Shown: positions 8,029-17,905, counted from the stretch's first letter. The stretch: 64,000 nt of DNA from an uncultured Methanobrevibacter sp. (GCA_946541845.1 CAMNJW010000001.1:1-64000), one strand, 5' to 3'. Numbers and translations: made by a program. Notes: generated by a model from the letters alone, not told the origin.

Positions 8029-8829
8029 TTAATTTCTCCTTGAAATTACCGTTCCTTTAACTTCTTCATTTTCCAATACTTTAAAAATATTATCTTTAAC
8101 TTCAGCATTTATTATCTTAGATTCAATTCCTAAATCCGCTAAATATAATAATTCCTTGATTTTACCCACCATTCCACCGGTGACGTCAACGTTGGTTGTT
8201 CCTTCCAATGTTTCCAAATCATCTAAAGAAGAGAACCTGTCAAAGAATATTGCGTCATCGTGTGTTTTTGGGTTTTTGTCATACACGCCATCAACGTCAG
8301 TTCCAAGTACTACTCTATCAGGGTTAAGGTTCATTGCCAGGTATTGAATTATCTGGTCGCCTGAAATGACGCAGAGTTCCAGCTCATCATCCAAGACGAC
8401 ATCACCATAAATAACAGGGATGAATCCTTTGGACAGGTATCTTTTAAATGAATCCAAATTTCCATGTGTGATTCTCTTGTTTGAGGCTGTCATGAAACTG
8501 GATGCTGGTATTGCAACTACAGGCAATCCCTCTTTAATAAATTCCTCACATATAAGCATGTTTAGTTTTTTAACTGCATTTTGTATCTCGCAAAATCCTA
8601 TTCTTTTTTGAGGATATTCTGACTGGTCGAATTTTTCACCAATCTTATACTTTTTAGCCGGAGGGTGTCCGAATGAACCTGCTCCATGGACAATTATTAA
8701 CTCCTTTGAAGAATTATCGAGAGAAGATTTTATTTCCAAAGCAATTCTCTTAAGGCTTTCTGAGTCAACTTCACTTTCGACAGAATCCTTATTGGTTAAT
8801 ATGCTTCCGCCAATTTTTAAAATAATCAT
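8029..8829 (-). CDS. Isopentenyl phosphate kinase
   Basis: It phosphorylates isopentenyl phosphate to IPP, the last step of the modified archaeal mevalonate pathway. It belongs to the amino-acid-kinase fold: N-terminal MIILKIGGSILTNKD and the glycine loop HGAGSFGHPPAKKY, in which His55 corresponds to the substrate-binding histidine of the family. LGTDVDGVYDKNP and TGGMVGKI form the nucleotide site. The 266 residues are typical. The start is the ATG at 8829, four bases from mevalonate kinase. No decarboxylase gene of the pathway is visible nearby. Confidence 0.93.
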   Translation of the reverse strand: MIILKIGGSILTNKDSVESEVDSESLKRIALEIKSSLDNSSKELIIVHGAGSFGHPPAKKYKIGEKFDQSEYPQKRIGFCEIQNAVKKLNMLICEEFIKEGLPVVAIPASSFMTASNKRITHGNLDSFKRYLSKGFIPVIYGDVVLDDELELCVISGDQIIQYLAMNLNPDRVVLGTDVDGVYDKNPKTHDDAIFFDRFSSLDDLETLEGTTNVDVTGGMVGKIKELLYLADLGIESKIINAEVKDNIFKVLENEEVKGTVISRRN

Positions 8830-8833
8830 AAAA

Positions 8834-9796
8834 TCACTTATAAACCCTTGAAGAAACCCCTTTTCGAGTAAATCTAACCTTTAAGATATTGTCATCACGG
8901 GCAATAGCGCTGGCCACTTCATCAACTTTATCTGGACAAAGGGCAATTATACTGCCTCCTCCACCTGCACCAGTGGTCTTAGAACCGATTGCACCAGCTT
9001 CTCTGGCATTATAAACCATACGTGAAAGTTCCAATGTGTTTACACCTATAACATCCAAAAATCCGTGATTGATGTTCATCAATTCGCCGATCTTATTGTA
9101 ATCCCCTTTCAAGATTGCCTGCTTGGCATAATTTGTAAGATTGCCCATAGCAGTAATGACAGGATTTATTATTTTTGGATTTCTTGTTTTTAGGTTTTTT
9201 ACATCCTTAACCATTTTTCCAGTGTTTCCATGTTTTGTAGTGTATCCCACAACAAAAGGAGCATTGAAATTCACTTTAAAGTGTTCAACCTTTTTATTTC
9301 TGGACAAGTAAACGAGACCTCCATAGGTTGAAACCAATGTATCGAGTGGACTGGCCACCCCTTGAACTGCCTGTTCAACCATGTGAGCGTCATGCGCCAA
9401 GGATTTCTTATTGAAACGAATATTATGGAATCTGTACAATGCGGCCAGTGTAGCTACAGTGACTGCAGCAGATGATCCAAGCCCTGAACCGATTGGTACC
9501 TTGGATGACAATGTTATCTCAATTGGAGAGTGGTCGTGTGCTCTGTAAAGGCATTCTAAAATATATCTAATAATGCCTGGTTTTCCTTTTGTCAAGATAT
9601 ATTTCTTTTCTTTTGAAAGCAATTCAGCTTCAAATCCTATATCAGGTGCCTTAAAAATAGATTTATCATTATTTGATTCCCTAATTGTAATGTATGCTCT
9701 TTTGTTTACCGCCCCTGCAATAGCTGGTTCACCGTAAACAACTGAATGTTCACCAAATAAAATTGTCTTTGCGGGAGCAGAAGCCTTTGCTATCAT
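8834..9796 (-). CDS. mvk: Mevalonate kinase (GHMP family)
   Basis: It phosphorylates mevalonate at C5 with ATP. GHMP motifs are visible: an N-terminal KTILFGEHSVVYG, the ATP loop PIGSGLGSSAAVTVATL near residue 104 and the C-terminal GSKTTGAGGGGSIIAL. I start it at the ATG 9794-9796, which follows AGGTGTTTTAT; an in-frame GTG three codons upstream is itself part of that ribosome binding site. It is flanked by the MEMO-family gene and isopentenyl phosphate kinase and belongs to the same operon. Confidence 0.95.
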   Translation of the reverse strand: MIAKASAPAKTILFGEHSVVYGEPAIAGAVNKRAYITIRESNNDKSIFKAPDIGFEAELLSKEKKYILTKGKPGIIRYILECLYRAHDHSPIEITLSSKVPIGSGLGSSAAVTVATLAALYRFHNIRFNKKSLAHDAHMVEQAVQGVASPLDTLVSTYGGLVYLSRNKKVEHFKVNFNAPFVVGYTTKHGNTGKMVKDVKNLKTRNPKIINPVITAMGNLTNYAKQAILKGDYNKIGELMNINHGFLDVIGVNTLELSRMVYNAREAGAIGSKTTGAGGGGSIIALCPDKVDEVASAIARDDNILKVRFTRKGVSSRVYK

Positions 9797-9805
9797 ATAA
9801 AACAC

Positions 9806-10654
9806 CTATTTAAAAACTCCTGAAGCATAACCTACAACTGAACTGAAGTCCCCAGTGACGTCACCGCTTGTCCTATAACCTAAAATGTCACAGGTGTTCC
9901 TTCCGCATCTTTTAGACACGAGAATTGTTGTCATCACCGGACCATACCCGCACATTGTTATGTTGTACTGAACTATTTCCTCAAACAATTTAAACTCATT
10001 CATTTCCTCAATATCTTCCAGAACAAAACCATCAACTTTGTTTGCCTTCTCCTGATTATTGAAATGAGATAAGTCAGTGCTGGCTATAACACAATAAGAT
10101 TTGCCTAATTTCTTTCCTGCTTCAAAAATAGCATTCGCCAAGTCATTTGCAGTTACGAATGTTTGTGTTCCCATTGTAATTGGAACTATCTTAAAATCAG
10201 TTGAAAAATATTGTAAGAACGGTAGTTGAACTTCTATGCTGTGTTCGCGAATGTGGGCCTGAAAATCAGCGCTTGCAATATCTGAAACGGAAATTATCTC
10301 ATCTGCAAATTCGCTGTCAACCTCAACACTGCCTAACGGAGTTATCCATTCTCCCTCATTGAAGACAGAAATCTCACTACCGAAACCAGTATGGTTAGGA
10401 CTTAAAATAATAAAAACTTCAGGAAAACCATTTTGAACGATTTTGCAATAGCCGAGAGAAGCTATTGCACCAGAATATTGATAACCTGCATGAGGGACCA
10501 TTACATTGAGAGGGTAGTCTATACCATCAAAATCACTTATCTCTGGAATGAAACCAGCGCCAGAATCATCTAAAAAACAACTTTCAATAAGTTTTTTTAA
10601 ATCTTCAGCATCACGCGGATAAAATGCTCCAGCAACAGCAGGTTGTCTTATCAT
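9806..10654 (-). CDS. MEMO1-family protein (AmmeMemoRadiSam component B)
   Basis: A 282-residue member of the MEMO family, related in fold to class III extradiol dioxygenases. It opens MIRQPAVAGAFYPRDAEDL, and candidate metal or active-site segments are VPHAGYQYSG near residue 53, SPNHTGFGS near 86, HSIEVQLPFLQY and STDLSHFN. The archaeal family has no settled biochemical role, so I give none. Its place between S2 and mevalonate kinase is the usual one in methanogens, and the 9-bp gaps point to cotranscription. The AMMECR1 and radical SAM partners are not in this window. Confidence 0.9.
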   Translation of the reverse strand: MIRQPAVAGAFYPRDAEDLKKLIESCFLDDSGAGFIPEISDFDGIDYPLNVMVPHAGYQYSGAIASLGYCKIVQNGFPEVFIILSPNHTGFGSEISVFNEGEWITPLGSVEVDSEFADEIISVSDIASADFQAHIREHSIEVQLPFLQYFSTDFKIVPITMGTQTFVTANDLANAIFEAGKKLGKSYCVIASTDLSHFNNQEKANKVDGFVLEDIEEMNEFKLFEEIVQYNITMCGYGPVMTTILVSKRCGRNTCDILGYRTSGDVTGDFSSVVGYASGVFK

Positions 10655-10663
10655 TTAACTCAC

Positions 10664-11266
10664 TTAAAATTTAAGTTCAAAGTCAGTTGAATCAATATCT
10701 AAGTCACCGTCTTCAGGAATGTCTCCTCTTTCTCTTAAGATTTGTCTTGCAAGTAACCAGTAAACTAAAGCGATAGCTTTTCTACCTTTGTTGTTTACAG
10801 GTACAGCAATATCAACGAAACTGAGTAAGTTTTCAGTATCACATAATGCAATTACAGGAATACCGTTTTGTTTGGATTCTAAGATTGCTTGTGAGTCAGA
10901 CCTTGGGTCAGTTACAACGATAATTTTTGGTTCAATGAATTTAGCATAATTTGGGTTGGTTAAGGTACCAGGGATGAATCTACCAGGAATGGTTTTTGCG
11001 CCGGTAATTTCACCGAATTTTTTAACAGGAGCTTGACCGTATTGTCTGGTTGCTACTACTAAAATATCTTCTGGGTCATATTTTGCTAAAAGTTTTGCGA
11101 TTTGTCTGATTCTTTCATCAGTTTTTTGAATATCTAATACGTATAAACCATCGGATCTTACTCTGAATATGTATTTTTCCATATCACTGGTTTTTTGTTG
11201 AGTTCCGATATGTAAACCTGCTGCTAAATAATTATCTAAGTCTATTAAAAGTTCATCATTTGCCAT
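10664..11266 (-). CDS. rpsB: 30S ribosomal protein S2
   Basis: A small-subunit protein of the archaeal/eukaryotic SA type. The 200 residues begin with the family segment [29 protein letters not shown], with [10 protein letters not shown] and [13 protein letters not shown] further in. It has AGGTGAAAAA before the ATG at 11266. The order ferredoxin, S2, MEMO, mevalonate kinase is the standard downstream part of this archaeal operon. Confidence 0.96.
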   Translation of the reverse strand: MANDELLIDLDNYLAAGLHIGTQQKTSDMEKYIFRVRSDGLYVLDIQKTDERIRQIAKLLAKYDPEDILVVATRQYGQAPVKKFGEITGAKTIPGRFIPGTLTNPNYAKFIEPKIIVVTDPRSDSQAILESKQNGIPVIALCDTENLLSFVDIAVPVNNKGRKAIALVYWLLARQILRERGDIPEDGDLDIDSTDFELKF

Positions 11267-11280
11267 TTTTTCACCTATAT

Positions 11281-11475
11281 TTAATCTTCATCTTCAATTT
11301 TTACACATTCGTTAGGACATACGTCCATACATACTTCACAATAACTACATTCGGAAGGGTCTGTAATTACAATTTTGTCCCCTTCAAGAACTAATACTTC
11401 CATTGGACAGACATCAGCGCATTCTGCACAGTCAGCACCATCACATTTGTCATAATCAATAGTTACTTTAGCCAT
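11281..11475 (-). CDS. Small 2[4Fe-4S] ferredoxin-type protein
   Basis: A 64-residue ferredoxin with two clusters: [16 protein letters not shown] (variant spacing at the first two cysteines) and [16 protein letters not shown] start at the ATG 11473-11475 because GGGGAG lies seven bases upstream; a TTG five codons earlier overlaps that site. It lies between enolase and S2. This position, seen with the RpoK-enolase-S2 order, suggests a conserved passenger gene, but its electron partner is unknown. Confidence 0.9.
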   Translation of the reverse strand: MAKVTIDYDKCDGADCAECADVCPMEVLVLEGDKIVITDPSECSYCEVCMDVCPNECVKIEDED

Positions 11476-11496
11476 AATTAATCTCCCCAAAACATT

Positions 11497-12741
11497 TTAA
11501 AATGTGCCCATTTTAGGATTTGGAAGTTCTTCCTCTATACGAATAAGCTCATTCAATTTAGCTATTCTTTCTCCACCAATAGCTCCGGTTTTTATCATAG
11601 GAGATGAAAAACCAACAGCCAAGTGAGCGATAGTCTCGTCAGTAGTCTCACCTGATCTGTGTGACACTACAGGAACTATGTTATTTTCCTTAGCTAATTT
11701 CACTGTAGCATAAGTCTCGGACAATGAACCAATCTGATTTGGCTTTATAATGATTGCATTTGCTGCTTTCATTTCAATACCTTTAGCCAAGATATCCTTA
11801 TTGGTGACAAACAAATCATCACCACAGATAAGGCATTTGTCCCCAACTTTTGCAGTGAGCTGAGCGAATCCATCAAAGTCAGACTCATCGAATGGGTCTT
11901 CTACATAAAACATATTGTAAGTATCAATGATATCTTTTACGAAATCAATTTGATCTCCGGTATCTCTTTTGACACCGTCTTGAGCATAAACATATTTTTG
12001 CTCATCTGCATTCCATAATTCGGAAGCAGCCATGTCTAAAGAAGGCCTAATTTCAATACCTAACTCATCACCAACTTCTTCACAAGCCTTAGCCTGTATT
12101 TCCAAAGCTGCGTCATTTGTAATATTAGGAACCCAACCTCCTTCGTCCCCTTTACCACCAGTAAAGTTTGAGTCTTTAGTTTGAATTAACTCTTTCAATC
12201 TTTTATGAACTGAAGCGTTTGCAAAAATTGCATCGCTAACATTGTCCGCACCGACAGGAACTACCAGGAATTCCTGGATATCAGGTGCATTAATACCAGC
12301 ATGCGCTCCACCGTTCATCATATTTCCAAGAGGGAAAGGTAATTCATTCACTAAATTTCCACCAATGTATTTATATAATGGCATATTATAAGATGCAGCT
12401 GCAGCTTTAGCTACTGCCATAGATATAGCAACGGTAGTGTTACCTCCAATAGCAGATAAATTATCGGTTCCATCAACTTCCCTTAATACTTCATCGATTG
12501 TTGCCAAATCTTCAGCATCCATACCGATGAGTTCAGAAGCAATCAAATCTTCCATTTCACTTACAACTTCATCAATTCCACCTTTAGGATAAGATACTAC
12601 TTCCCTTGAACCAGTACTTGCTCCGCTAGGTGCGGCAGCTCTACCTGAACTATTCCAAGTCACAACATCAACTTCGATAGTTGGGTTTCCTCTGCTGTCC
12701 AAAATCTTTCGAACTTGGACGTCCTCTATTATACTAACCAA
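11497..12741 (-). CDS. eno: Enolase
   Basis: It interconverts 2-phosphoglycerate and phosphoenolpyruvate. Family motifs are [17 protein letters not shown] near residue 9, NMMNGGAHA, the metal ligand region [10 protein letters not shown], and [11 protein letters not shown] with [12 protein letters not shown]. The best start is the TTG at 12739-12741, seven bases after GAGGTG; the GTG further out lies inside that site. The gene is in the usual archaeal place between RpoK and S2, with a 120-bp gap upstream. Confidence 0.96.
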   Translation of the reverse strand: MVSIIEDVQVRKILDSRGNPTIEVDVVTWNSSGRAAAPSGASTGSREVVSYPKGGIDEVVSEMEDLIASELIGMDAEDLATIDEVLREVDGTDNLSAIGGNTTVAISMAVAKAAAASYNMPLYKYIGGNLVNELPFPLGNMMNGGAHAGINAPDIQEFLVVPVGADNVSDAIFANASVHKRLKELIQTKDSNFTGGKGDEGGWVPNITNDAALEIQAKACEEVGDELGIEIRPSLDMAASELWNADEQKYVYAQDGVKRDTGDQIDFVKDIIDTYNMFYVEDPFDESDFDGFAQLTAKVGDKCLICGDDLFVTNKDILAKGIEMKAANAIIIKPNQIGSLSETYATVKLAKENNIVPVVSHRSGETTDETIAHLAVGFSSPMIKTGAIGGERIAKLNELIRIEEELPNPKMGTF

Positions 12742-12876
12742 AAAAAACACCTCAGTGCCATTTAATTTATTACCATATAATCTATACTCTTTAAAAAATC
12801 AGTAAGTTTCTTTATAGAGTTATGTTGGTATTTTTTATTTTTTTTAATAAATATTAGGAATAAATAGAAAAAGTAT

Positions 12877-13059
12877 CTATTCATCTCTAATAACATCTAA
12901 TGGTAAAACTCCAGCTTTGAGTTCCTGATATGCTATGTCAATCGGATCCAAGGAGTCTGTAATTTCCACTAATGGTTTAGCTCCCATGGATATTTGAATT
13001 GCTCTAGCTCCAAGAAGTCTAGCTCTTTCAAACCTTGTTAATTTTTTTTCAACATTCAT
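12877..13059 (-). CDS. rpoK: DNA-directed RNA polymerase subunit K (omega/Rpb6)
   Basis: A 60-residue assembly subunit of the archaeal RNA polymerase. The segment [26 protein letters not shown] is the Rpb6 core. GGAG stands eight bases before the ATG at 13059. It lies 78 bp after RpoN and 135 bp before enolase, the common archaeal order. Confidence 0.95.
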   Translation of the reverse strand: MNVEKKLTRFERARLLGARAIQISMGAKPLVEITDSLDPIDIAYQELKAGVLPLDVIRDE

Positions 13060-13137
13060 GAATATTACTCCATTTTAGGCATATATTTTACCAAGATTAT
13101 ATTTTATAATAAAACAATATCCCTACAATTGTAAAAT

Positions 13138-13308
13138 CTATTCCCATGTTTCAACATGGGAAATTAACATTCTTCTACAACAATATCTAGTTAAACCTAA
13201 GTCATCTAAAACATCTTTAGATTTTTCACCAGCTGCTACCCTTTTATTATATTCATCGAATACAGCGGATACAGGTTTTCCACAACTTAAGCATCTAATA
13301 GGAATCAT
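13138..13308 (-). CDS. rpoN: DNA-directed RNA polymerase subunit N (Rpb10)
   Basis: A 56-residue zinc-binding subunit. It begins [20 protein letters not shown] and has the paired cysteines of the atypical zinc bundle, CLSC at residues 6-9 and YCCRRM near 42-47. It runs from the ATG at 13306-13308 to a TAG at 13138-13140, directly between S9 and RpoK. A perfect 10-bp hairpin (13141-13162) covers the last seven codons, which is unusual for coding sequence. Confidence 0.95.
   Translation of the reverse strand: MIPIRCLSCGKPVSAVFDEYNKRVAAGEKSKDVLDDLGLTRYCCRRMLISHVETWE
13141..13162 (-). repeat. Perfect 10-bp hairpin at the 3' end of rpoN
   Basis: TTCCCATGTT and AACATGGGAA are exact reverse complements around two bases. 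The hairpin spans the last codons of rpoN up to its stop and is followed by an AT-rich gap before rpoK. It may pause polymerase or mark an RNA processing point between rpoN and rpoK. Confidence 0.5.
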
Positions 13309-13357
13309 TTATATCATCTTTTTTTAATTTAAATAAAATATAAAAGGTACAGAGTAA

Positions 13358-13759
13358 TTATCTGTAACTTTTTTGTTTACGTGCTCTTGCTCCAGGACCA
13401 CCGTATTTTTTAGGTTCAGAACGTCTTGGGTCACCTACTAACATGGTTCTGTCATATTGAATGAATTTTTCTTTTAAATCCATATCTTGTGACCATTGGA
13501 CAAGTCCTTTTGCAATTACCATACGTGCAGCTTCAGCTTGGCCCATTACTCCTCCACCAATAACATGGATATTAATATCCACTTCATTAGCTAAGTCTCC
13601 AGCTAAGATTAATGGTTCTTGTAATTTTAAGTTAGCAAGCTCAGGGGAATAAAGTTCTAAAGGAATTCTGTTAATTCTAACTTTACCAGTTCCTTCACGA
13701 ACAGTACCTCTTGCGATAGCTGTTTTACGTTTTCCACTAGTATGAATAACTTTAACCAT
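13358..13759 (-). CDS. rpsI: 30S ribosomal protein S9
   Basis: Small-subunit head protein whose C-terminal tail reaches the P site. The signature [20 protein letters not shown] and the basic end [14 protein letters not shown] are both present. The start is the ATG at 13757-13759; the GTG two codons upstream is probably part of the leader. It is separated from L13 by 18 bp and from RpoN by 49 bp. Confidence 0.96.
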   Translation of the reverse strand: MVKVIHTSGKRKTAIARGTVREGTGKVRINRIPLELYSPELANLKLQEPLILAGDLANEVDINIHVIGGGVMGQAEAARMVIAKGLVQWSQDMDLKEKFIQYDRTMLVGDPRRSEPKKYGGPGARARKQKSYR

Positions 13760-13777
13760 AATCACACATCCATTTAT

Positions 13778-14200
13778 CTAAAAGGTAGCTCCTAAAAGTT
13801 TGGAGATTTCTCCTAATTCGATACCTTTTTTAATATTCTTGTATTCTGCTTCAGGAACTGCAGTGAATTCAGCATCTGCATATTCAGCAGGTACGCCAAC
13901 GAAAGCTTTTAAGCCTTTGTATGCTGTTTTACCTTTTGATTTTTTGAAAGGTAACATTCCTCTTACAGTTCTTCTAAATATATCATCTGGTCTTCTAGGA
14001 TATTTAGGACCTAAGTCACGAGGGTTAGAGATACTTGCTCTGTCCACTCTTTGTTTGTATTTAGCGTAAGCCCAGTCCCTGTTACCAGTTAACATAATTT
14101 TTTCAGCATTAAGAATAATTACTTCTTCGCCTTCTAAAAGATTTTTACTAGTTACACTAGCTAATCTTCCTAAAACGCATCCTTCTCCATCAATAATCAT
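13778..14200 (-). CDS. rplM: 50S ribosomal protein L13
   Basis: Large-subunit early-assembly protein. The 140 residues contain [29 protein letters not shown] and [21 protein letters not shown], both characteristic of archaeal L13. GGGTG lies five bases before the ATG at 14200. It lies between L18e and S9 as in other archaea. Confidence 0.96.
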   Translation of the reverse strand: MIIDGEGCVLGRLASVTSKNLLEGEEVIILNAEKIMLTGNRDWAYAKYKQRVDRASISNPRDLGPKYPRRPDDIFRRTVRGMLPFKKSKGKTAYKGLKAFVGVPAEYADAEFTAVPEAEYKNIKKGIELGEISKLLGATF

Positions 14201-14213
14201 AATAACACCCTAT

Positions 14214-14579
14214 TTATTCCATGATCCTAATGTTTGATCCTTTAGGATTAGATTCGATTATCTCATCAATTGAGATGCATTCTCCACCAGCACTTTCGAT
14301 TTTTTCTTGTGCTTTAGCTGAGAATTTTAATGCTACGACATCTACTTTTTCTGTTAAATCACCGTTTGATAAAACTTTACCTGGTACTAATACAGTTTCA
14401 CCAGCTTCAGCGTATCTTGCAATATCGGACAAGTTAACTTCAGCGGTTCTTCTGTTAGACCTTTCAAGTCTTTGAGCAACATCTTTCCAAATAGCTGCAT
14501 CTTCGTTTCTTGATTGTTCATAAAGTTTATTAATAAGTTCAATAAGGTTAGGATTAGTTTTTATAATCTTTTTAGCCAT
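14214..14579 (-). CDS. rpl18e: 50S ribosomal protein L18e
   Basis: Archaeal/eukaryotic large-subunit protein related in fold to bacterial L15. The 121 residues include WKDVAQRLERSNRRTAEVNLS and VLVPGKVLSNGDL. Its ATG overlaps the RpoD stop by one base (TAATG), and GGAGG precedes it, so translation is likely coupled to rpoD. Confidence 0.95.
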   Translation of the reverse strand: MAKKIIKTNPNLIELINKLYEQSRNEDAAIWKDVAQRLERSNRRTAEVNLSDIARYAEAGETVLVPGKVLSNGDLTEKVDVVALKFSAKAQEKIESAGGECISIDEIIESNPKGSNIRIME

Positions 14580-15382
14580 TATTTACTTCCTCCTTCTTCA
14601 CTAAATCTGATAAACTTATCTGCTTTTTCACCTAATACTTCACAAGCTTTTAATAAAACTTCTTTAGGAGGCATTGATCCATCAGTTTCAATTCTAAATA
14701 TGAAATCATTTTCACGATACCCTACATTAATGTAGCCATTAGTTGAAGCTCTAACACAGCTTTTACACATTGCACAGTTTTCAATGTCTAAAATCTTAAT
14801 CTTTTTAGATCTTCTGTCAGATTTCAAGACACCTCTAGGACATGCAGATGCACAGTCATAATCAATTTCCAAATCATCATTGAATGTGATTTCAGGATAT
14901 TGTTTGTAAGCACAAACAGTTGTTGGCATCCATTTAGCATGTTCCTTTCCGTAACCTACTTTTGCAACAGCTTCAATATTGAGTTTTTCGCCTTCTTTAA
15001 GTTTTACTAAAGGAATGGTATCGTATACTGGTTTAATTTTTGAGTCTGAAGATATTAAATCCTTAGAATAAACTACTTTAGGTCCTTCTTCATTTAAACT
15101 GAACATGATTCCATTTGTGAACTCTTCCCAATCATCATCTTCTGGCAATGATAAACCTTCAAGAGCATCAAGATCAGAAACTAAAGGAGTTAAACCAAGT
15201 CTATGAGCAAGTACCTCATTAAACATTGCAGAATCATTTCTAATAATATTTACATCTTCGATAGCTATTTTAGGTACATTTACCATAGCGCATCTTCTGA
15301 TTGCATTTACAAAAGGCACTTCTGCATCACGAATGATGAATACGATTTCATCATCGCTTTGACTTTTTAATTCTATCTCCAT
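14579..15382 (-). CDS. rpoD: DNA-directed RNA polymerase subunit D (alpha-like), with ferredoxin-type domain
   Basis: RpoD with RpoL forms the platform on which the archaeal RNA polymerase assembles, like the bacterial alpha dimer. The N-terminal segment FVNAIRRCAMVNVPKIAIEDV is the dimerisation domain. An inserted domain carries CASACPRGVLKSD and ENCAMCKSCV, the cysteines of a 4Fe-4S cluster as found in many archaeal RpoD proteins. Seven cysteines are visible, enough for one cluster and perhaps not two. I start at the ATG 15380-15382, preceded by GGAAGG; a GTG five codons earlier is less likely. It is 15 bp after S11. Confidence 0.95.
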   Translation of the reverse strand: MEIELKSQSDDEIVFIIRDAEVPFVNAIRRCAMVNVPKIAIEDVNIIRNDSAMFNEVLAHRLGLTPLVSDLDALEGLSLPEDDDWEEFTNGIMFSLNEEGPKVVYSKDLISSDSKIKPVYDTIPLVKLKEGEKLNIEAVAKVGYGKEHAKWMPTTVCAYKQYPEITFNDDLEIDYDCASACPRGVLKSDRRSKKIKILDIENCAMCKSCVRASTNGYINVGYRENDFIFRIETDGSMPPKEVLLKACEVLGEKADKFIRFSEEGGSK

Positions 15383-15397
15383 ATTAAACCCTTCCAC

Positions 15398-15790
15398 TTA
15401 AACTCTTCTTCCTCTTTTACCACCAGGTCTTCCAGTACCATCGTGAGGAATAGGAGTAATATCTTCTATTTTTCCTATTTTAATTCCAGCTCTTGCTAAA
15501 GCACGAATAGTAGCTTGTGCACCAGGTCCTGGACTTCTAGGTCCATTTCCACCAGGAGCTCTTACTTTAATATGTAAGCCAACAAATCCTTTTTCTTTAG
15601 CATCATCAGCTATTCTAGTTGCTGCAGCCATAGCTGCGAAAGGTGAAGCTTGTTGTCTGTCTGCACGTACAACTTTTCCACCAGACCATTGTGAAATAGT
15701 TTCAGCACCAGTAATATCTGTTACAGTAATAATAGTGTTGTTGAATGATGAGTAAATATTAGCTATACCCCATTTTTCATCTTTTGCCAT
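15398..15790 (-). CDS. rpsK: 30S ribosomal protein S11
   Basis: Small-subunit platform protein. The 130 residues hold [20 protein letters not shown] and the end [31 protein letters not shown] site overlaps the S4 stop upstream. Order S13-S4-S11-RpoD is conserved. Confidence 0.97.
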   Translation of the reverse strand: MAKDEKWGIANIYSSFNNTIITVTDITGAETISQWSGGKVVRADRQQASPFAAMAAATRIADDAKEKGFVGLHIKVRAPGGNGPRSPGPGAQATIRALARAGIKIGKIEDITPIPHDGTGRPGGKRGRRV

Positions 15791-15802
15791 AGTTTACACC
15801 CT

Positions 15803-16342
15803 CTATTCCTCAGTATTAGCTTTATCAGCTTTGCTATTGTTGTACTCTTCAATTTGTTTAGCCACAGGTGAAGAACGGTAGAAACCGATGTCGTCTTCTT
15901 GACCTTTTAATACTACATAACTTGGTGAGTTGATTTTTTTACCATTTAAAGCAATGTGACCATGTACAACGAACATTCTTGCTTCTTTAGGAGTACGAGC
16001 TAAACCTTTTTTATATACAATAGTTTGTAATCTTCTTCTTAAGATATCTTCAACGTTTAAGTCTAAAATATCTTCAAGAGCAGCACCTTCTGGCAAAACA
16101 CCGGTTCTAGCTAAGTGTCCTAATAATTGTAATTTTTCTTTTTGCATTTGATCAGTGGAAAAACCAAGTAAGTATCTTGCTTCCCTACTGTATCTTCTAA
16201 CTAAAGTATCAGCTTTCCAAATTTCTTTTTTATTTTTTAAACCGTATTTAGTCATTAATTTGTTTTCGCTTTTAATTCTTTCCGCATTCCAAGGATGTGG
16301 TGGTGTATTATACTTTTTCCTTGCTTTTCTAGGTTGTCCCAT
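15803..16342 (-). CDS. rpsD: 30S ribosomal protein S4
   Basis: Primary 16S-binding protein. The 179 residues open [23 protein letters not shown], the archaeal form without the long bacterial insert, and carry an S4 RNA-binding domain ([28 protein letters not shown]). The end, [15 protein letters not shown], is a short variable tail. AAGGAG precedes the ATG at 16342. Confidence 0.96.
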   Translation of the reverse strand: MGQPRKARKKYNTPPHPWNAERIKSENKLMTKYGLKNKKEIWKADTLVRRYSREARYLLGFSTDQMQKEKLQLLGHLARTGVLPEGAALEDILDLNVEDILRRRLQTIVYKKGLARTPKEARMFVVHGHIALNGKKINSPSYVVLKGQEDDIGFYRSSPVAKQIEEYNNSKADKANTEE

Positions 16343-16404
16343 TAAAACATCTCCTTAATAAAATTGAATTTAATAAATTAATTTCTAAAAAAAAAGCTCT
16401 ATGC

Positions 16405-16854
16405 CTATCCGCGTGAACGTTTTACACCAACTGAAGAACTTTTTCTGAAAGTAGACTTGGTTCTTTGACCTCTAACAGGTAAACCAACTTCGTGTCTTCT
16501 ACCTTTGTAACTTCTGGTCTTTTTCATTCTGTTCAAATCATCTCTTAAAGTCATGTCAAGATCAGATTCGATTAAGTGAATGTCATCACCAGTTTCGTAG
16601 TCTTCCCTTCTGTTTAACATCCAGCTAGGAATGTCAAATTTTTGTGGGTTTTCTAAAATTTCTTCAATTCTTAAAACATCTTCGTCAGCAATGTATCCAA
16701 TTTTAGCGTCTAAATCTAAGTCTAAAGTACGACACATAGTTTTAGATAAAGATATTCCAACACCTTTGATTTCAGTTAAAGCTTGTTCAATGGTTTTGTT
16801 ACCATTTACATCCTTTCTTGAAATACGCACTAAATGCTTGAATTCGTCTTCCAT
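16405..16854 (-). CDS. rpsM: 30S ribosomal protein S13
   Basis: Head protein contacting tRNA and the large subunit. Features are the N-terminal [20 protein letters not shown], the helix-hairpin-helix ITxIKGVG-like [14 protein letters not shown], and the basic end [27 protein letters not shown]. It is the first gene of the S13-S4-S11-RpoD operon with a strong GGAGG seven bases before the start. A TATA-like TTTATATT on the minus strand (16942-16949) would give a leader of about 65 bases. Confidence 0.97.
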   Translation of the reverse strand: MEDEFKHLVRISRKDVNGNKTIEQALTEIKGVGISLSKTMCRTLDLDLDAKIGYIADEDVLRIEEILENPQKFDIPSWMLNRREDYETGDDIHLIESDLDMTLRDDLNRMKKTRSYKGRRHEVGLPVRGQRTKSTFRKSSSVGVKRSRG

Positions 16855-16910
16855 TAAATAACCTCCATTTATAGAGCGAACCTACGAGACGTAAAATAAT
16901 AGATTCGAAT

Positions 16911-16967
16911 GTTTTGACTAGCAAAACACAGTTCTTTCAACAATATAAACTTAGCATATAAGCTAAG
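16911..16967 (-). promoter_or_regulatory. Promoter region of the S13 operon with two small inverted repeats
   Basis: The minus-strand TATA-like TTTATATT (16942-16949) predicts a start near 16918-16922. GTTTTG/CAAAAC (16911-16927, 5-nt gap) sits exactly there, and CTTAGC/GCTAAG (16950-16967) overlaps the upstream side of the box. Both could be operators or parts of a leader hairpin. Confidence 0.35.
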
Positions 16968-17039
16968 AGTGCAATAAATATCAGTTTAACAAGTATTTTT
17001 AATAGAATTTTTAAAAAAATATAGTTAAAAACTAATAAA

Positions 17040-17124
17040 CGCCGAGACTGGGATTTGAACCCAGGAGGGCTGAACGCCCACGAGATTTCCAGTCTCGCGC
17101 CTTACCAGGCTAGACTATCTCGGC
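17040..17124 (-). tRNA. tRNA-Ser (anticodon GGA)
   Basis: An 85-base cloverleaf on the minus strand. The acceptor stem GCCGAGA/TCTCGGC is fully paired with discriminator G. The anticodon stem CGAGA/TCTCG encloses CTGGAAA, giving anticodon GGA. The long variable arm (GGGC..GCCC) is that of a serine tRNA, and GGTTCAAATCC is the T loop. CCA is not encoded. TATA-like sequences on the minus strand at 17181-17189 and 17199-17206 could drive it. The S13 operon lies 185 bp downstream on the same strand. Confidence 0.96.
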
Positions 17125-17334
17125 ATTAAATAGTCAGCAAATACTTGCACATCATATTCTCTAGAATAATATGATAAAATAATATATTTACTTCACCATA
17201 TATAAAGGTATTGTTTTGAAGTAAAAATTTGCAAAAATAAATATTCTACAATAATAATTAGATTTTTCTCATTAATAAGCATAAAAGACAAAGTATATTT
17301 TTAATATGGATAATACTATAAATTAGGTGATAAA

Positions 17335-17895
17335 ATGAGTATCCTTTTAATAGCAATAATAGTCATTTTGTTGATTATTGTCGTAGTGACATTAGTACAC
17401 ATGTACAACAATCTTGTTGGACTTAGAAACAGAGTGAAAAACAGTTACGCTCAAATTGACGTTCAACTTAAAAGAAGAAACGACTTGATACCAAATCTTG
17501 TCGAGACCGTTAAAGGCTATGCATCTCACGAGAAAGGAGTTCTTGAAGAGGTTACAAAAGCAAGAAACAGCGTGATGAATGCAACAAACATTGAAGAGGC
17601 AAGCGCTGCAGACAACCAATTGACTGGAGCATTGAAATCTTTGTTTGCGGTTGCAGAAAACTATCCTGAACTAAAAGCAAACAGCAATTTCCAACAGCTA
17701 CAGTCCGAATTGTCCGACACTGAAGACAAGATATCATATGCCAGACAATTCTACAACGATGTTGTATTAAAATATAATAATGCCTGCCAACAATTCCCAA
17801 GCAGCATTATTGCAGGAATGTTCGGATTCAATGAGGAAGAATTCTTCAAAGCTCCAGAAACTGAAAGAGCAGTTCCGGAAGTGAAATTTGAGTAG
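17335..17895 (+). CDS. LemA family membrane protein
   Basis: A 186-residue protein with one N-terminal membrane segment ([23 protein letters not shown] reading across residues 3-25) and then a helical LemA domain: [33 protein letters not shown], a highly typical signature. The cellular role of the family is unsettled. GGTGATAAA precedes the ATG. It lies 10 bp before a DUF2207 gene, a pair seen repeatedly in bacteria and archaea, which supports a joint envelope function. Confidence 0.95.
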   Translation: MSILLIAIIVILLIIVVVTLVHMYNNLVGLRNRVKNSYAQIDVQLKRRNDLIPNLVETVKGYASHEKGVLEEVTKARNSVMNATNIEEASAADNQLTGALKSLFAVAENYPELKANSNFQQLQSELSDTEDKISYARQFYNDVVLKYNNACQQFPSSIIAGMFGFNEEEFFKAPETERAVPEVKFE

Positions 17896-17905
17896 GTGAA
17901 ATTAT

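Noticed and set aside
13141-13162. TTTCAAC near a hairpin, recalling a CRISPR repeat end
   Set aside because: Single copy, no spaced repeats, and it lies inside rpoN coding sequence.
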